From: an uncultured Bacteroidales bacterium
Lineage (GTDB): Bacteria > Bacteroidota > Bacteroidia > Bacteroidales > Bacteroidaceae
Assembly: GCA_902775375.1 (NCBI GenBank)
Contig: CACYLU010000001.1
Span: 1-64,000 of the forward strand
DNA: 64,000 nucleotides
Direction of reading: 5' to 3'
A program made the position numbers and the translations under genes. Numbering within the stretch: position 1 is the stretch's first letter; the number at the start of each line of letters is the position of its first letter. Shown in pieces: positions 15,542 to 25,579 of this stretch. The notes beneath the pieces are model-generated. The model was not told where the DNA came from. It searched no databases and worked only from the letters and a program-made list of their open reading frames with translations.

Positions 15542-15979
15542 CTTGAGCAACTCACGGCATCCCTCTGTCACATCTCGCCAAGTGGCATCGAAATCACCTG
15601 TGTACCAAGGGTCTGCTACATCTCCCTTACGAGCCGTATAGTCGAGCAGTTTATGAATCTTCCCCTCAGGATCGCCTCCTGCGATACGTGTCATATTGCG
15701 GATATTCCAATCGTCCATACCAATCAGCAAGTCAAAACGCTGGTAGTCTGAGCGTGTCATCTGGCGAGCTGTCTTTCCCTTGCAAGAGATACCATGCTCA
15801 GCCAACTTACGTTTGGCAGGTGGATATACCTCGTTGCCTATCTCCTCAGTAGAAGTAGCTGCCGACTCGATGTAGAAGTGGTCAGTGAGACCTGCCTTCT
15901 GCACCAAATCTTTCATCACAAACTCCGCCATAGGACTACGGCAGATATTACCGTGACAGACAAACAATATCTTTTTCAT
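15530..15979 (-). CDS. low-molecular-weight protein-tyrosine phosphatase
   Basis: The 149-residue protein begins MKKILFVCHGNICRSPMAE, the phosphatase P-loop CxxGNxCRS with nucleophile Cys8 and Arg14, and has the general-acid Asp123 in ADPWYTGDF. The family removes phosphate from tyrosine, often on capsule-export kinases or arsenate-reductase-like substrates. No kinase or capsule gene is nearby. It directly abuts the histidine phosphatase upstream (15,980) and ends a long minus-strand run that starts at 22,531. Confidence 0.92.
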   Translation of the reverse strand: MKKILFVCHGNICRSPMAEFVMKDLVQKAGLTDHFYIESAATSTEEIGNEVYPPAKRKLAEHGISCKGKTARQMTRSDYQRFDLLIGMDDWNIRNMTRIAGGDPEGKIHKLLDYTARKGDVADPWYTGDFDATWRDVTEGCRELLKSLE

Positions 15980-17257
15980 TTATTTATCCAGAATACCTTG
16001 GAAGTAAGCCCTTACATCGCTCCACTTATAATATGGAAACATATCTGTAGCAACAGGGATATGTGCCTCTTTCTCGCAATGCAACACCTTCACGAGTATA
16101 TCGTCAGGATTCTTGTCGTTACGGAAAAAGACTAATTGCACATTCGCTGCCATAGGAGTTACCTTATAGTTGGCCCACACCTTATATAGCTCGCGTGGGT
16201 CACTGATGGCTACGCCAAAGTTCTCAATCTGCATCAAGGCACAGAGGTTGATGACATTGCCATCATGTCCGAAACGCAGGGTAGCAGCTTCATCGCCAGT
16301 AGCAATGGCCTTGTCGGCACTTTCAACAATGTTTTGGAGCAGATGCTTGGCATTAGCAGCCACAATGCCGTGACTATCAGCATGATTGGCTGTACCTACA
16401 TAAAAACTGAAGTTGCCTATTTGCCACAAGTCAAACAACTCCTGGGGTTGCCAAAGGTCGAAGAAGGATACCTTGGTTTCAATATTCTGCATGCCTATTG
16501 TTATCTGATAGAGGTCGTTCATCAGCAAAGCTGGATTCACTTTCTTGAGCACAAAATCATTATCTGAGAAAAGTGTGGCAATCAAGCGATCGGGATGAAT
16601 CATCGACTCTCTGAACTTGCGGAACTCCTCTACCCAAGGTCCGTTGCGTGAGTCAGTAAACTTATTGGCCTCAGGGGTTTGGTAGTTCAAATAAGACATA
16701 TACTTCGGACTTGCCTCATAAGCTATATGCAAGGTAGGGTTCAACTCTTTCAGACGATCGCAGAAAGCTACCATACTCATGGTGCAACGCAACACTACTG
16801 TAGAACGGGCAGAAAGATTGGCACCGTTCTTGAACACTTCTGGGAAGTTATTATACATACGCTCAGCAATGCCACGATGTTGGCGAACGCCTAACGGACT
16901 TAGGTCACCACCATGACCATCAGCCTCAGCAAAGACTTGTTCCAACCGCTTATAAACATCCTCACCCAACGCAGTAAGTGCATGAGATTCGTGTGCATCC
17001 CTGAAGAGGTACAAAGCTCGGGTATAATCCTCGTTTGAGATGAGATAGCGAGAGCCATGACGACCGTAATGACTGATATAGAATGGCTTATATCCTTTAG
17101 GCGCCTTGCTTTGGGGGGCAAACTCAGTAGGATATGCCAGATAGACACCACCCGCCTTCTCTGGATTAGCTGTTATTTCTTCCAAAGACGACTGGGCATA
17201 GGCTCCCAAACACAATATAGAAGCAAAAACTAACAAAAAAGATTTCAATATTCTCAT
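15980..17257 (-). CDS. periplasmic histidine-type phosphatase (MINPP-like)
   Basis: The protein has 425 residues with a signal peptide (MRILKSFLLVFASILCLGAYAQ). The histidine-phosphatase catalytic motif RHGSR lies at residues 66-70, and a later NHADSHG may supply the second active-site His and acid. This branch of the histidine acid phosphatases includes the multiple inositol-polyphosphate phosphatases that release phosphate from phytate. The substrate here is unproven. It overlaps folK upstream by four bases and abuts the tyrosine phosphatase downstream. Confidence 0.82.
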   Translation of the reverse strand: MRILKSFLLVFASILCLGAYAQSSLEEITANPEKAGGVYLAYPTEFAPQSKAPKGYKPFYISHYGRHGSRYLISNEDYTRALYLFRDAHESHALTALGEDVYKRLEQVFAEADGHGGDLSPLGVRQHRGIAERMYNNFPEVFKNGANLSARSTVVLRCTMSMVAFCDRLKELNPTLHIAYEASPKYMSYLNYQTPEANKFTDSRNGPWVEEFRKFRESMIHPDRLIATLFSDNDFVLKKVNPALLMNDLYQITIGMQNIETKVSFFDLWQPQELFDLWQIGNFSFYVGTANHADSHGIVAANAKHLLQNIVESADKAIATGDEAATLRFGHDGNVINLCALMQIENFGVAISDPRELYKVWANYKVTPMAANVQLVFFRNDKNPDDILVKVLHCEKEAHIPVATDMFPYYKWSDVRAYFQGILDK

Positions 17258-17727
17258 AGCATTAGTGCATTATAGATTTCACAAATAGTTTTCTGCAAGA
17301 CTGGATGCATCACCGTAGGAGCAATCTCCACCATAGGTTCCATTACAAACAAGCGTTCGTGCATCAACGGATGAGGCAAGGTAAGCACATCAGTTTCCAC
17401 CACGATGTCATCCATCAAGAGGAGGTCGATGTCGATAGGTCGGTCAAAATATTCCCTATTCATCGATTTTTTCTCTCTTCCCAAGTCGCGTTCTATAGTC
17501 TGCGTAATGACCAATACTTCCTGGGGAGAAAGGGTAGTCTCCACTTCAAGGGCAGCATTTAGATAGGTGTTGGCAGAAGCATAGCCCCACGGCTCGGTTT
17601 CATAAAAGCGAGACAAGCAGACTACTCGTCCCACTCGCTCTCTTATCAAAGAAACAGCTCGTGACAGGTTAGCACGCTTGTCGCCCAAGTTAGAGCCTAA
17701 AGCTAAATAGCACCTACCTTTGTCCAT
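17254..17727 (-). CDS. folK: HPPK, dihydropterin pyrophosphokinase (folate synthesis)
   Basis: The 157-residue protein shows the HPPK pattern: YLALGSNLGD at the N-terminus, FYETEPWGYA in the middle, then FDRPIDIDLLL and LPHPLMHERLFVMEP. It transfers pyrophosphate from ATP to 6-hydroxymethyl-dihydropterin, the step before sulfonamide-sensitive DHPS. It follows queA by 39 bases and overlaps the phosphatase gene. Confidence 0.95.
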   Translation of the reverse strand: MDKGRCYLALGSNLGDKRANLSRAVSLIRERVGRVVCLSRFYETEPWGYASANTYLNAALEVETTLSPQEVLVITQTIERDLGREKKSMNREYFDRPIDIDLLLMDDIVVETDVLTLPHPLMHERLFVMEPMVEIAPTVMHPVLQKTICEIYNALML

Positions 17728-17766
17728 TTCGAAGCAGGAGTTGAGATTTGCAAAGTGATGCTGAAG

Positions 17767-18825
17767 TTATTTATCGGTTATCAGCATAGCATCGCCATAG
17801 GTACCAAACCTATAACCTTCCTTCAAAGCCACATGATAGGCCTCCATCACCTGTTCGTAACCTCCAAAAGCAGCTACTACCATCAACAAAGTAGATAGTG
17901 GCAAGTGGAAGTTTGACACCATAGCATTGGCTACCGTAAAATTATAAGGAGGGAAAATAAACTTATTAGTCCACCCTGAATATGTCTTCAAGTGGCCATC
18001 CGTACTTACACTACTCTCGATGGCACGCATAGTAGTGGTACCCACAGCACAAATCTGACGACGTTCATCTTTGGCACGATTGACAATATCGGCAGCTTCC
18101 TGGGTAATATACATCTGCTCAGAATCGGTCTTGTGTTTGGTAAGGTCTTCCACATCTACCCCACGGAAATTGCCTAGACCAGCATGAAGAGTAATGAAAG
18201 AAAAATCAATACCCTTGATCTCAAGACGCTTCATCACCTCGCGACTGAAATGCAGGTTGGCAGTAGGAGCCGTCACAGCACCTTCGTTACGTGCGAAGAT
18301 AGACTGGAAACGATCAGCATCCTCAGCAACAGGAGCTCGCTTGATAATCTCATGTGGCAGAGGTGTCTCACCTAAAGAATAAAGCACACGCTTAAACTCA
18401 TCATGAGGACCGTCATAGAGGAAACGCAATGTACGGCCTCGAGAGGTAGTGTTGTCAATTACCTCAGCAACCATTGACTCATCCTCACCAAAATAAAGTT
18501 TATTTCCAATGCGGATTTTACGAGCAGGATCTACTAACACGTCCCAAAGACGCTGTTCCTCATTAAGTTCTCTCAGCAGGAACACCTCAATACGGGCACC
18601 TGTCTTCTCCTTATTGCCATACAATCTAGCAGGAAACACTTTTGTGTCATTGAATACAAAAACGTCCTTTTCATCGAAGTAATTGATGATTTCCTTGAAC
18701 ACTTTATGCTCAATCTCACCTGTCTTGCGATGCAATACCATTAAGCGACTCTCATCGCGATACTCTGTAGGGAACTGAGCAATTTTATCCCCTGGCAGAC
18801 GGAAATTAAACTGTGATAGCTTCAT
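17767..18825 (-). CDS. queA: S-adenosylmethionine:tRNA ribosyltransferase-isomerase
   Basis: The 352-residue protein is a full-length Que[20 protein letters not shown] at the start, [12 protein letters not shown], the catalytic-region [13 protein letters not shown], and [17 protein letters not shown] near the end. It moves the ribosyl part of SAM to preQ1-modified tRNA in queuosine synthesis. No preQ1 riboswitch-like sequence is apparent in the 60 bases upstream. It lies between truB and folK in the same run. Confidence 0.96.
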   Translation of the reverse strand: MKLSQFNFRLPGDKIAQFPTEYRDESRLMVLHRKTGEIEHKVFKEIINYFDEKDVFVFNDTKVFPARLYGNKEKTGARIEVFLLRELNEEQRLWDVLVDPARKIRIGNKLYFGEDESMVAEVIDNTTSRGRTLRFLYDGPHDEFKRVLYSLGETPLPHEIIKRAPVAEDADRFQSIFARNEGAVTAPTANLHFSREVMKRLEIKGIDFSFITLHAGLGNFRGVDVEDLTKHKTDSEQMYITQEAADIVNRAKDERRQICAVGTTTMRAIESSVSTDGHLKTYSGWTNKFIFPPYNFTVANAMVSNFHLPLSTLLMVVAAFGGYEQVMEAYHVALKEGYRFGTYGDAMLITDK

Positions 18826-18887
18826 TTTATATTATTTGAAAATGTACAATTGATTGTTGATTATTACTTATCAGCCCCAAAAACATA

Positions 18888-19697
18888 TTAGTTTTCTTGC
18901 TGATATGGAGCAACCTCCTGCTCCTGCAACCACGCCTCAAACTTTTCAGGGTCAAGGCATTGGTCTACCTTTACCTCACCAACACGTGTACGACGTAAAG
19001 CAGTGAGGTGAGCTCCACAATGCAAGGCGTCACCAATATCTCTTGCCAAAGCCCGTATATAGGTCCCCTTGCTGCATACCACCCTGATTTTCACCAGATA
19101 GAATTCTCCACTTTCCATCAGACGGATTTCATCTTCATCAGGTTGGTTCTTTCTATGAGGCGAGGGCTGATAACGCTCCAGTCTGTCAAATGACAGCAAT
19201 TCAATCTCGTCTATCACCAACAGTTTAGGTTTCAGTTCCACCTCTTGGCCTTTTCGGGCATATTGGTAGGCACGTTTCCCTTCTACATTGCAAGCCGAAT
19301 AAACTGGTGGCACTTGCCAAATTTCTCCCTTAAAGTGTTGCAATGTCTCTTCCACCAATTCACGAGTAACGTGACTTGTGGGATATAAGGCATCCAACGG
19401 ATGTTCCTGGTCAAAAGAAGGCGTAGTAGCACCTAAGCACAAGGTTGCCTCGTATTCTTTGGTATGGTATTGCAACTGTTCTATTTGCTTGGTGGCACGT
19501 CCTGTACAAACCGTCATCACTCCTGTAGCCAAAGGGTCGAGAGTGCCAGCATGCCCCACTTTGAGCGTCTTTATGCCCAATCGCTCGCAAATGAAATGCC
19601 TCACATGCTTCACCACACGGAAGGATGTCCACCCGTAGGGTTTGTCAAAGTGCAATATCTCACCCTCTTGAAAATTTAACTGACCACTCACCATCAA
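18888..19697 (-). CDS. truB: tRNA pseudouridine-55 synthase
   Basis: The 269-residue protein has the TruB core DKPYGWTSF and [13 protein letters not shown] with catalytic Asp54, then [20 protein letters not shown] and the [13 protein letters not shown] strand. A PUA domain is lacking, as in many bacterial short forms. It isomerises U55 in the tRNA T loop. Its start (MM, either codon possible) overlaps the uppP end by four bases. Residues 175-195 hold a hydrophilic insertion absent from E. coli TruB as I recall it. Confidence 0.94.
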   Translation of the reverse strand: MMVSGQLNFQEGEILHFDKPYGWTSFRVVKHVRHFICERLGIKTLKVGHAGTLDPLATGVMTVCTGRATKQIEQLQYHTKEYEATLCLGATTPSFDQEHPLDALYPTSHVTRELVEETLQHFKGEIWQVPPVYSACNVEGKRAYQYARKGQEVELKPKLLVIDEIELLSFDRLERYQPSPHRKNQPDEDEIRLMESGEFYLVKIRVVCSKGTYIRALARDIGDALHCGAHLTALRRTRVGEVKVDQCLDPEKFEAWLQEQEVAPYQQEN

Positions 19698-20494
19698 ATC
19701 AAGCTAAACAAAAGTGTGGCAAGTCCCACTAAAGCACAATAAACAGCAAAGTAAATCAGCTTACCCTTCTTTACAATGTCAATCATCCACTTACAGGCTA
19801 TACAACCAAAAACAAAAGCAGAGAGGAAGCCTACAATCAATGCCACTAACGACACATCGGCACTTGCCTCTGCAGCTCCCTTCACAATCTTCATACCATC
19901 CAGCAATGCCTCACCCAAAATAGGAGGAATAACCATTAGGAAAGAAAATTGTGCCAGTTTCTCTTTTTTATCGCCCAACAGCAAACCTGTAGCAATGGTG
20001 CTGCCGCTACGGCTCAAGCCTGGCAGTACAGCACAAGCCTGTGCCAAACCTATGATAAAAGCATCTTTCATGCTGATATGCTCTTTCGTACGGGGTTTTG
20101 CATAATAAGAAAAGGCAAGTAATGTTGCTGTGACAAGCAACATCAGACCCACAATGAACAATCCCGAGCCGAAAATCTCCTCCACCTTATCCTTGAAGAA
20201 CAAGCCCACAATGCCAATGGGAATCATGGATATGAGGATATTGATGACATACTTTGTCTCGTCGTTCATCTGGAACATAAACAACCCTCTGAATATCCAA
20301 TCGATTTCTTTATAAAGGATGACCAATGTACTGAGCACTGTTGCTACATGCACCACAATGGTAAAGGTAAGGTTATCTTCACCTTGAATACCAAACAAGG
20401 CTGAGCCAATGGCCAAATGTCCGCTACTGCTCACTGGCAGGTACTCGGTAAGCCCCTGAATCATGCCTAAGATAAATGCTTCCCACCAACTCAT
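19694..20494 (-). CDS. uppP: undecaprenyl-diphosphate phosphatase
   Basis: The 266-residue protein is multi-spanning, with the two BacA/UppP signatures: [14 protein letters not shown] near residue 15 and [18 protein letters not shown] near residue 160. It recycles the C55 lipid carrier for peptidoglycan and other envelope polymers, and extra copies can confer bacitracin resistance. It overlaps the DUF3098 gene by four bases at its start and truB by four at its end. Confidence 0.95.
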   Translation of the reverse strand: MSWWEAFILGMIQGLTEYLPVSSSGHLAIGSALFGIQGEDNLTFTIVVHVATVLSTLVILYKEIDWIFRGLFMFQMNDETKYVINILISMIPIGIVGLFFKDKVEEIFGSGLFIVGLMLLVTATLLAFSYYAKPRTKEHISMKDAFIIGLAQACAVLPGLSRSGSTIATGLLLGDKKEKLAQFSFLMVIPPILGEALLDGMKIVKGAAEASADVSLVALIVGFLSAFVFGCIACKWMIDIVKKGKLIYFAVYCALVGLATLLFSLI

Positions 20495-20724
20495 TTCTTA
20501 TCCTCCTTTGGTTTAGCAATCACTGCGTACACCATCAATATAAAGCCGATAAGACACACCACAGGGGCAATTCTCACGCGCCTTACACTAAAAATATCTG
20601 CCTCAAAATGATCAACTGTGGTACTGGGTCCTGTCATCAGCAAAAAACCGATGATGACAATTGCCACACCTATAGCAATCAGTATCAGATTGTTCTTGCC
20701 AAACGCAAAATTCTTTTTATCCAT
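20491..20724 (-). CDS. DUF3098 small membrane protein
   Basis: The 77-residue protein has two transmembrane segments (about 10-29 and 49-68) with a short loop between. The pattern [19 protein letters not shown] fits the DUF3098 family, which Bacteroidetes keep between ftsX and uppP. The function is unknown. Its position suggests an envelope or division role. Confidence 0.85.
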   Translation of the reverse strand: MDKKNFAFGKNNLILIAIGVAIVIIGFLLMTGPSTTVDHFEADIFSVRRVRIAPVVCLIGFILMVYAVIAKPKEDKK

Positions 20725-20762
20725 ATCAAATATTACTTTTCTCTATTTAGCAGCAAACACTA

Positions 20763-21635
20763 TCATACATAATACAACTTACTTGCCTTCATCTTCAGGA
20801 AGCGGTTGACCGACCAGTAAGCGCATAGCAAAGTGAGAACTACACCAGTAAGCAGCACCACTCCACTGACGATGAGCAACACCTCGGGCGATATAACCTC
20901 GATGAGATGGGGCTCATTTATCACCAACCAAACAGCTGCGCCCCACAAAGCCACGTTGGCCAGCAAACTTGCCATGATGCCAATCCAGAAATTCCTCACC
21001 ATAAAAGGCCGACGGATGAATGAACGACTCGCACCTACCAGTTTCATAGTGTAAATAAGGAATCTTTGAGAATAAACCGTAAGACGGATGGTATTGTTAA
21101 TGAGGGCAAATGATATCAAGCCCAACACCAAAGCCAGGCCGATGAGCATCAACTCCAATTGGGCGACATGACGGTTCATACTCTCTATCAAGTTCTTTTG
21201 ATAAAGCACTTCCTGGATGTTGATATTAGTGCTCAGCTGCTGTTCTATTTTGGCTATACTGTCATTATTGGCATAATCAGCACGTAACTTAATCTTTACG
21301 GATGCTGGGAAAGGATTATAGCCCTGAAACTCTTCTGGGTCAGTATTCAGTTCAGTTTTCATCTCTTCTAAAGCCTGGGCCTTAGATATGTATTCAGCAC
21401 TTCTGACAAAAGGCTTTGATTTCAAGTCATCAATCAACTTCACAATCTCGGATTCTGGCATATCGTCGCTAATAAGGAGGGAGAAATTGACATTCTCCTT
21501 TACATATACCGACACACTCCTCGCAGCTAAGGCGAAGAAGACCACCACGCCCAACACAATCAATACCAAGGTAGTACTAACTGTAGCCGTAGCAGTTTGC
21601 AAATTGAAAAATCTTGTTTTCTTTGCCATAATCAC
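20763..21635 (-). CDS. ftsX: FtsX-like division permease
   Basis: The 290-residue protein has one N-terminal membrane helix (about 17-38), an extracytoplasmic domain of about 110 residues and three C-terminal helices with the FtsX-type ALINNTIRLTVYSQRFLIYTMKLVGAS segment, given here only as a span near residues 175-205. FtsX with FtsE transmits division signals to peptidoglycan hydrolase activators. An EnvC-like candidate is encoded at 49,339. No ftsE is in the window. The start (MIM; ATG at 21,635 or 21,629) overlaps the methyltransferase gene. Confidence 0.9.
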   Translation of the reverse strand: MIMAKKTRFFNLQTATATVSTTLVLIVLGVVVFFALAARSVSVYVKENVNFSLLISDDMPESEIVKLIDDLKSKPFVRSAEYISKAQALEEMKTELNTDPEEFQGYNPFPASVKIKLRADYANNDSIAKIEQQLSTNINIQEVLYQKNLIESMNRHVAQLELMLIGLALVLGLISFALINNTIRLTVYSQRFLIYTMKLVGASRSFIRRPFMVRNFWIGIMASLLANVALWGAAVWLVINEPHLIEVISPEVLLIVSGVVLLTGVVLTLLCAYWSVNRFLKMKASKLYYV

Positions 21636-22531
21636 ACTTTTTTCAGCACATATATCAACGAACTACTTCGTTCCTTTCGCCCCCAACTACTCACCCAAGC
21701 ACAGGTCCCTTGCCAGAGGCCCTTGATGAAACTCATTTTATGACCAAGATGTCGCTCGGTAAGCATGCTCACATAGAAGCCGTCGAGAGGCATCGGAATG
21801 GTCTTGACAATCTTGAACCCGTGCTTTTGCGCAAACAATCGCATAGTGTCAGGATTGAAATGCCACAAATGCCGAGGCACATCCCATGCTGCCCAATCTG
21901 CTCCATAATGACGAGCATCCGCAGATGCATTGTTGGGCACAGCTATCAACAAGGCTCCATCGTCTTTGAGCCAACGATAGAACTTATCACCCATGATATT
22001 AAGGTGCTGCAAATGTTCTAAAACATGCCAAAGGGTAATGCAATCAAAAGATTTATCTTGCAAGGTGTTAAAAGCCTCTTCACCATCACTTTTCAATCCA
22101 AAGTGCTCTTGAGCAAATTGACGGGCCAGAGCATTCTTTTCAATTGCTCTCACTGTCCACCCCCACTCTGTCATCAAATGGGCAAAATAACCTGTGCCTG
22201 AACCAATGTCCAATAACCAACCTTGGCGCAAACCTGTAGCTCTGGTAACATGGCCAGCTTTAGCTGTGAGCATCATATTGCGCGCCAAATGGTAAAGTCT
22301 GTTCATCAGGCCTTTCTCAATGTCAGAATGTGATATGTAATCAGCTGATTCGTAGTATTTGCCTATCTCCTGTTCATCAGGCACATCCTGTGTGAACCTG
22401 AAACCACAATGATCGCAAATCCACACATCAAAAGTTTCCTGACTCACCAGGTAATCAACAGCAGAAAACTCCTTGTGCAAGCTATTACTTCCACATATCG
22501 GGCAACAATCTGTATGAACTACTTTTCCCAT
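21632..22531 (-). CDS. zinc-ribbon class I SAM-dependent methyltransferase
   Basis: The 299-residue protein opens with a zinc ribbon (Cys10, Cys13, Cys39, Cys42) and then a Rossmann methyltransferase domain with motif I LLDIGSGTGYF near residues 106-116 and the acidic LWHVLEHL motif. The substrate is not predictable. Related proteins act on small molecules or sugars. It is the first gene of the minus-strand run that continues into ftsX. Confidence 0.85.
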   Translation of the reverse strand: MGKVVHTDCCPICGSNSLHKEFSAVDYLVSQETFDVWICDHCGFRFTQDVPDEQEIGKYYESADYISHSDIEKGLMNRLYHLARNMMLTAKAGHVTRATGLRQGWLLDIGSGTGYFAHLMTEWGWTVRAIEKNALARQFAQEHFGLKSDGEEAFNTLQDKSFDCITLWHVLEHLQHLNIMGDKFYRWLKDDGALLIAVPNNASADARHYGADWAAWDVPRHLWHFNPDTMRLFAQKHGFKIVKTIPMPLDGFYVSMLTERHLGHKMSFIKGLWQGTCAWVSSWGRKERSSSLIYVLKKV

Positions 22532-22652
22532 AAGGACACATTACACCTAAAATTGCTGCAAAAATACAAAAAAAATATGCTTTCCTTATAAATTTAAGGA
22601 GTTTTAAGATTAAGACAAATCAACCTTTTTTATTTCTTCCTCGATAGAAAAA

Positions 22653-22700
22653 TTTTACTCCCTCACGAGAAATAAATCTTTTCCTCATGAGGGAGTAAAA
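22653..22700. terminator. 17-bp inverted repeat downstream of ispG
   Basis: Positions 22,653-22,669 and 22,684-22,700 form a 17-bp stem with a single mismatch and a 14-base loop, and T-rich tracts follow on the minus strand. It probably terminates ispG. Its CTCRTGAG core recurs at other intergenic sites in the window. Confidence 0.65.
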
Positions 22701-22764
22701 AAAGCTTATGAAAAATGAACAACGAACAGTTGAACAGAAAAAGAACACTATACCCAGAGAAACA

Positions 22765-24597
22765 TCAAATGGCTCTGTCTGATTCGATGAATTGTAAGAG
22801 GCGTTCCACTGCCTGTTCTTCTGGAATATTCTTCTCTATACACTGTTTCTGCTTATATAAACTGACTTTGCCTCGCCCTGCTCCTACATAACCATAATCA
22901 GCATCAGCCATCTCTCCAGGACCATTCACTATGCAACCCATGATGCCAATCTTCAATCCTTTGAGATGGGCCGTTGCCGCCTTAATACGAGCTATGGTCT
23001 CTTCTAAATTGTATAGTGTACGCCCACAACCAGGGCAAGAGATATATTCAGTCTTGACCATACGCAGGCGCCCAGCCTGCAAGATGCTGAAAGCTGTCTG
23101 ATCTACCAGGGTGTCTGCAAGACGACCATTGTTGTACAGCATGATACCATCGCATAAGCCATCGAAAATAAGTGGACCCATATCCGCAGCTGCACGAATC
23201 TGGAGGTCTTCAAGTTCTTGTTCAGCATAATGCTGGATAAAAATCAAAGGATTCTGCAACCCATTGATCATCAGTTTATGTGCCACAGCTCTCTGCTCTC
23301 CCACTCGGTTGATGTGATTGCTCTGGCTGATGACCACTATCTCTGGATGGTATTTAAGGCAGGCAAGCACTTCATCGTTCAAGTCGCTGTAATTGATGAA
23401 AAGGAACTTTACAGGTGCAGAACTCATGCTGATAAAGGGGAGGAAATCTTTCTTATAGACAGGGAATGTATTGGGTTCACCTGCCCAGACATCAGCATCC
23501 ACGATATAGCGAACACCTTCTTGTCTGTTAGGAGACAAATTACGCCCAACATATACATAGTCAGGCATGAAGTCAGGATTGAAGGTATGAGATTCAGAGA
23601 ATCTGGCAGCTATGACAACAGGAACTTGTTCTCCTCCAATATTTTGTATCGACTTTGTCTTACGGCGTACTGGGTGCAAGTAATCAAAATCAGGAGCGGC
23701 CTCAGCATTGATAGGCAAGTGTAACTGACGAGCCACCACATAATCTCGCAACTTTCTTGCTACAGGAATCTCGGCCTCTGGAGCTTCACTGAGTGATACA
23801 CGAATAGTATCTCCATAGCCATCGGCTAATAAAGCTCCTATACCTAAGGCAGACTTGATGCGTCCATCCTCACCTTCACCAGCTTCCGTTACACCTAGAT
23901 GTAACGGGAAGTCCATTCCCTCATGATTCATTACATCTACCAGCAAACGCACTGTGCGTACCATTACAGAAGCATTGGAAGCCTTGATGGAAATCACTAC
24001 ATCCTTAAATTGTTCCTCAACGCAAATACGAAGATACTCCATGCACGATTCCACCATTCCCTCTGGCGTATCGCCATAGCGAGACATAATTCGATCGGAC
24101 AACGAGCCATGATTAACACCAATACGGATAGCGGTATGCTGCTCTTTACAGATATTGAGGAACTGTACGAATCGCTCACGTAAACGTTGCAATTCCTGCG
24201 CATACTCCTCATCGGTATATTCAAGTTTTTCGAACTTACGTGCAGGGTCAACGTAATTGCCTGGATTGATACGTACCTTTTCTGCATAAAGTGCTGCTAC
24301 GTCTGCAACAGCCGGGTTGAAATGGACATCGGCCACCAATGGAACCATACATCCATCTTTTCGCAAAGCAGCATTGATATACTGCAAATTTTCAGCCTCA
24401 GCAACACCCTGAGTAGTAAGACGCACATACTCGCCTCCTGCCTCGACAATGCGTTTGACCTGCGCCACACTACCCTCAGTATCACGTGTGGAGGTGTTGG
24501 TCATACTCTGCAGACGTATAGGATAGGAGCCGCCCAAAGGGGTGGCTCCTATATTAACTGTGCCTGACTTACGGCGCTGATAATTGAACAAATCCAT
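22765..24597 (-). CDS. ispG: 4-hydroxy-3-methylbut-2-enyl-diphosphate synthase, long form
   Basis: I use the ATG at 24,597 (610 residues, MDLFNYQRRK), whose A is the last base of the purE stop (TGATG). The TTG frame five codons earlier is less likely. The TIM-barrel domain begins with a typical RRKSGTVNIG and LQSMTNTSTRD. The C-terminal iron-sulfur domain carries CPGCGRTLYN and GCIVNGPGE, which provide the [4Fe-4S] cysteines and catalytic Glu. At about 610 residues, it has the extra central domain found in Bacteroidetes, Chlamydiae and plant enzymes. It acts in the MEP isoprenoid route. The gene ends before a strong hairpin. Confidence 0.96.
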   Translation of the reverse strand: MDLFNYQRRKSGTVNIGATPLGGSYPIRLQSMTNTSTRDTEGSVAQVKRIVEAGGEYVRLTTQGVAEAENLQYINAALRKDGCMVPLVADVHFNPAVADVAALYAEKVRINPGNYVDPARKFEKLEYTDEEYAQELQRLRERFVQFLNICKEQHTAIRIGVNHGSLSDRIMSRYGDTPEGMVESCMEYLRICVEEQFKDVVISIKASNASVMVRTVRLLVDVMNHEGMDFPLHLGVTEAGEGEDGRIKSALGIGALLADGYGDTIRVSLSEAPEAEIPVARKLRDYVVARQLHLPINAEAAPDFDYLHPVRRKTKSIQNIGGEQVPVVIAARFSESHTFNPDFMPDYVYVGRNLSPNRQEGVRYIVDADVWAGEPNTFPVYKKDFLPFISMSSAPVKFLFINYSDLNDEVLACLKYHPEIVVISQSNHINRVGEQRAVAHKLMINGLQNPLIFIQHYAEQELEDLQIRAAADMGPLIFDGLCDGIMLYNNGRLADTLVDQTAFSILQAGRLRMVKTEYISCPGCGRTLYNLEETIARIKAATAHLKGLKIGIMGCIVNGPGEMADADYGYVGAGRGKVSLYKQKQCIEKNIPEEQAVERLLQFIESDRAI

Positions 24598-25106
24598 CAG
24601 ATTACTCTGCAATCATACTTGACATTGGCTAAAACCTCATTAGCCTGTGTTACCTTAGAAGCAGACTTCTTCTTATACTCATCCAACTTGCCACCCAGTT
24701 TGGCATCTGACAATGCCAAAATCTCAGCTGCCATCAAAGCAGCATTCTGGCCTCCATTTACTGCCATAGTAGCAACAGGAACACCAGGAGGCATTTGCAC
24801 CATTGAATAAAGGGCGTCAACACCCATCAAAGGGCCACTATTGATTGGAACGCCAATAACTGGCAGCGTGGTATTCGCTGCGATAACACCTGGCAGAGCT
24901 GCAGCCATACCTGCACCTGCGATGATTACCTGAATACCTTTACCCTTAGCTTGCTGAGCAAATTCAGCTACTGCACCAGGTGTACGATGTGCTGAAAGTG
25001 TGCGCATCTCGAAAGGAATCTCCAACTCATTCAGGAAATCGGCAGCCTTCTCCATTACGGGCAGGTCACTGATACTGCCCATTACGATACTTACCAATGC
25101 TTTCAT
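24597..25106 (-). CDS. purE: 5-(carboxyamino)imidazole ribonucleotide mutase
   Basis: The 169-residue protein has the class I PurE pattern: VSIVMGSISDLPVMEKA, LSAHRTPG, VIIAGAGMAAALPGVIAANT and PVIGVPI. It interconverts N5-CAIR and CAIR in purine synthesis. No purK is seen nearby. The C-terminus is somewhat longer than E. coli PurE. The stop overlaps the start of ispG, and gcvH lies 11 bases upstream. Confidence 0.96.
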   Translation of the reverse strand: MKALVSIVMGSISDLPVMEKAADFLNELEIPFEMRTLSAHRTPGAVAEFAQQAKGKGIQVIIAGAGMAAALPGVIAANTTLPVIGVPINSGPLMGVDALYSMVQMPPGVPVATMAVNGGQNAALMAAEILALSDAKLGGKLDEYKKKSASKVTQANEVLANVKYDCRVI

Positions 25107-25117
25107 AAATATATAGA

Positions 25118-25498
25118 TTATAAGTTAATTAATTTCTTGTATCCTTCTGCATCCAGCAGTGCATCATAATCAGCTGCAGGATCAGGTTTAATCTTGATAA
25201 GCCAGCCTTCGCCATAAGGGTCTTTGTTAACAAGTTCAGGCTGATCTTCCAATGCCTCATTCTGCTCAAGGACTTCACCGCCCACAGGCATAAAAATATC
25301 GGAAATGGTCTTTACAACCTCAATTGTACCGAACACTTCACCTGCATTGAGAGTTTCACCTACAGTCTGAATATCAACAAACACTATGTCGCCTAACTGG
25401 TCTTGTGCATAGTCTGTAATGCCTATATAGGCAATGTCACCCTCCACACGGATCCATTCGTGTTCACTGGTGTACTTGATGTTTTCAGGGAAATTCAT
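25118..25498 (-). CDS. gcvH: glycine cleavage system H protein
   Basis: The 126-residue lipoyl carrier starts MNFPENIKYTSEHEWIRVEG and carries the lipoylation site Lys63 in EVVKTISD. The rest has the usual hammerhead fold text (LVNKDPYGEGWLIKIK). It shuttles the aminomethyl group between the glycine cleavage enzymes, which are not in the window. It is co-directional with purE and ispG, separated by 11 bases. Confidence 0.95.
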   Translation of the reverse strand: MNFPENIKYTSEHEWIRVEGDIAYIGITDYAQDQLGDIVFVDIQTVGETLNAGEVFGTIEVVKTISDIFMPVGGEVLEQNEALEDQPELVNKDPYGEGWLIKIKPDPAADYDALLDAEGYKKLINL

Positions 25499-25579
25499 AT
25501 TTATTGTTTTTTAGGTTAATCAACAAATGTATTTCGCAAATATACCATAAAAAGGGAACACTTGCAAATATTTTACCAT

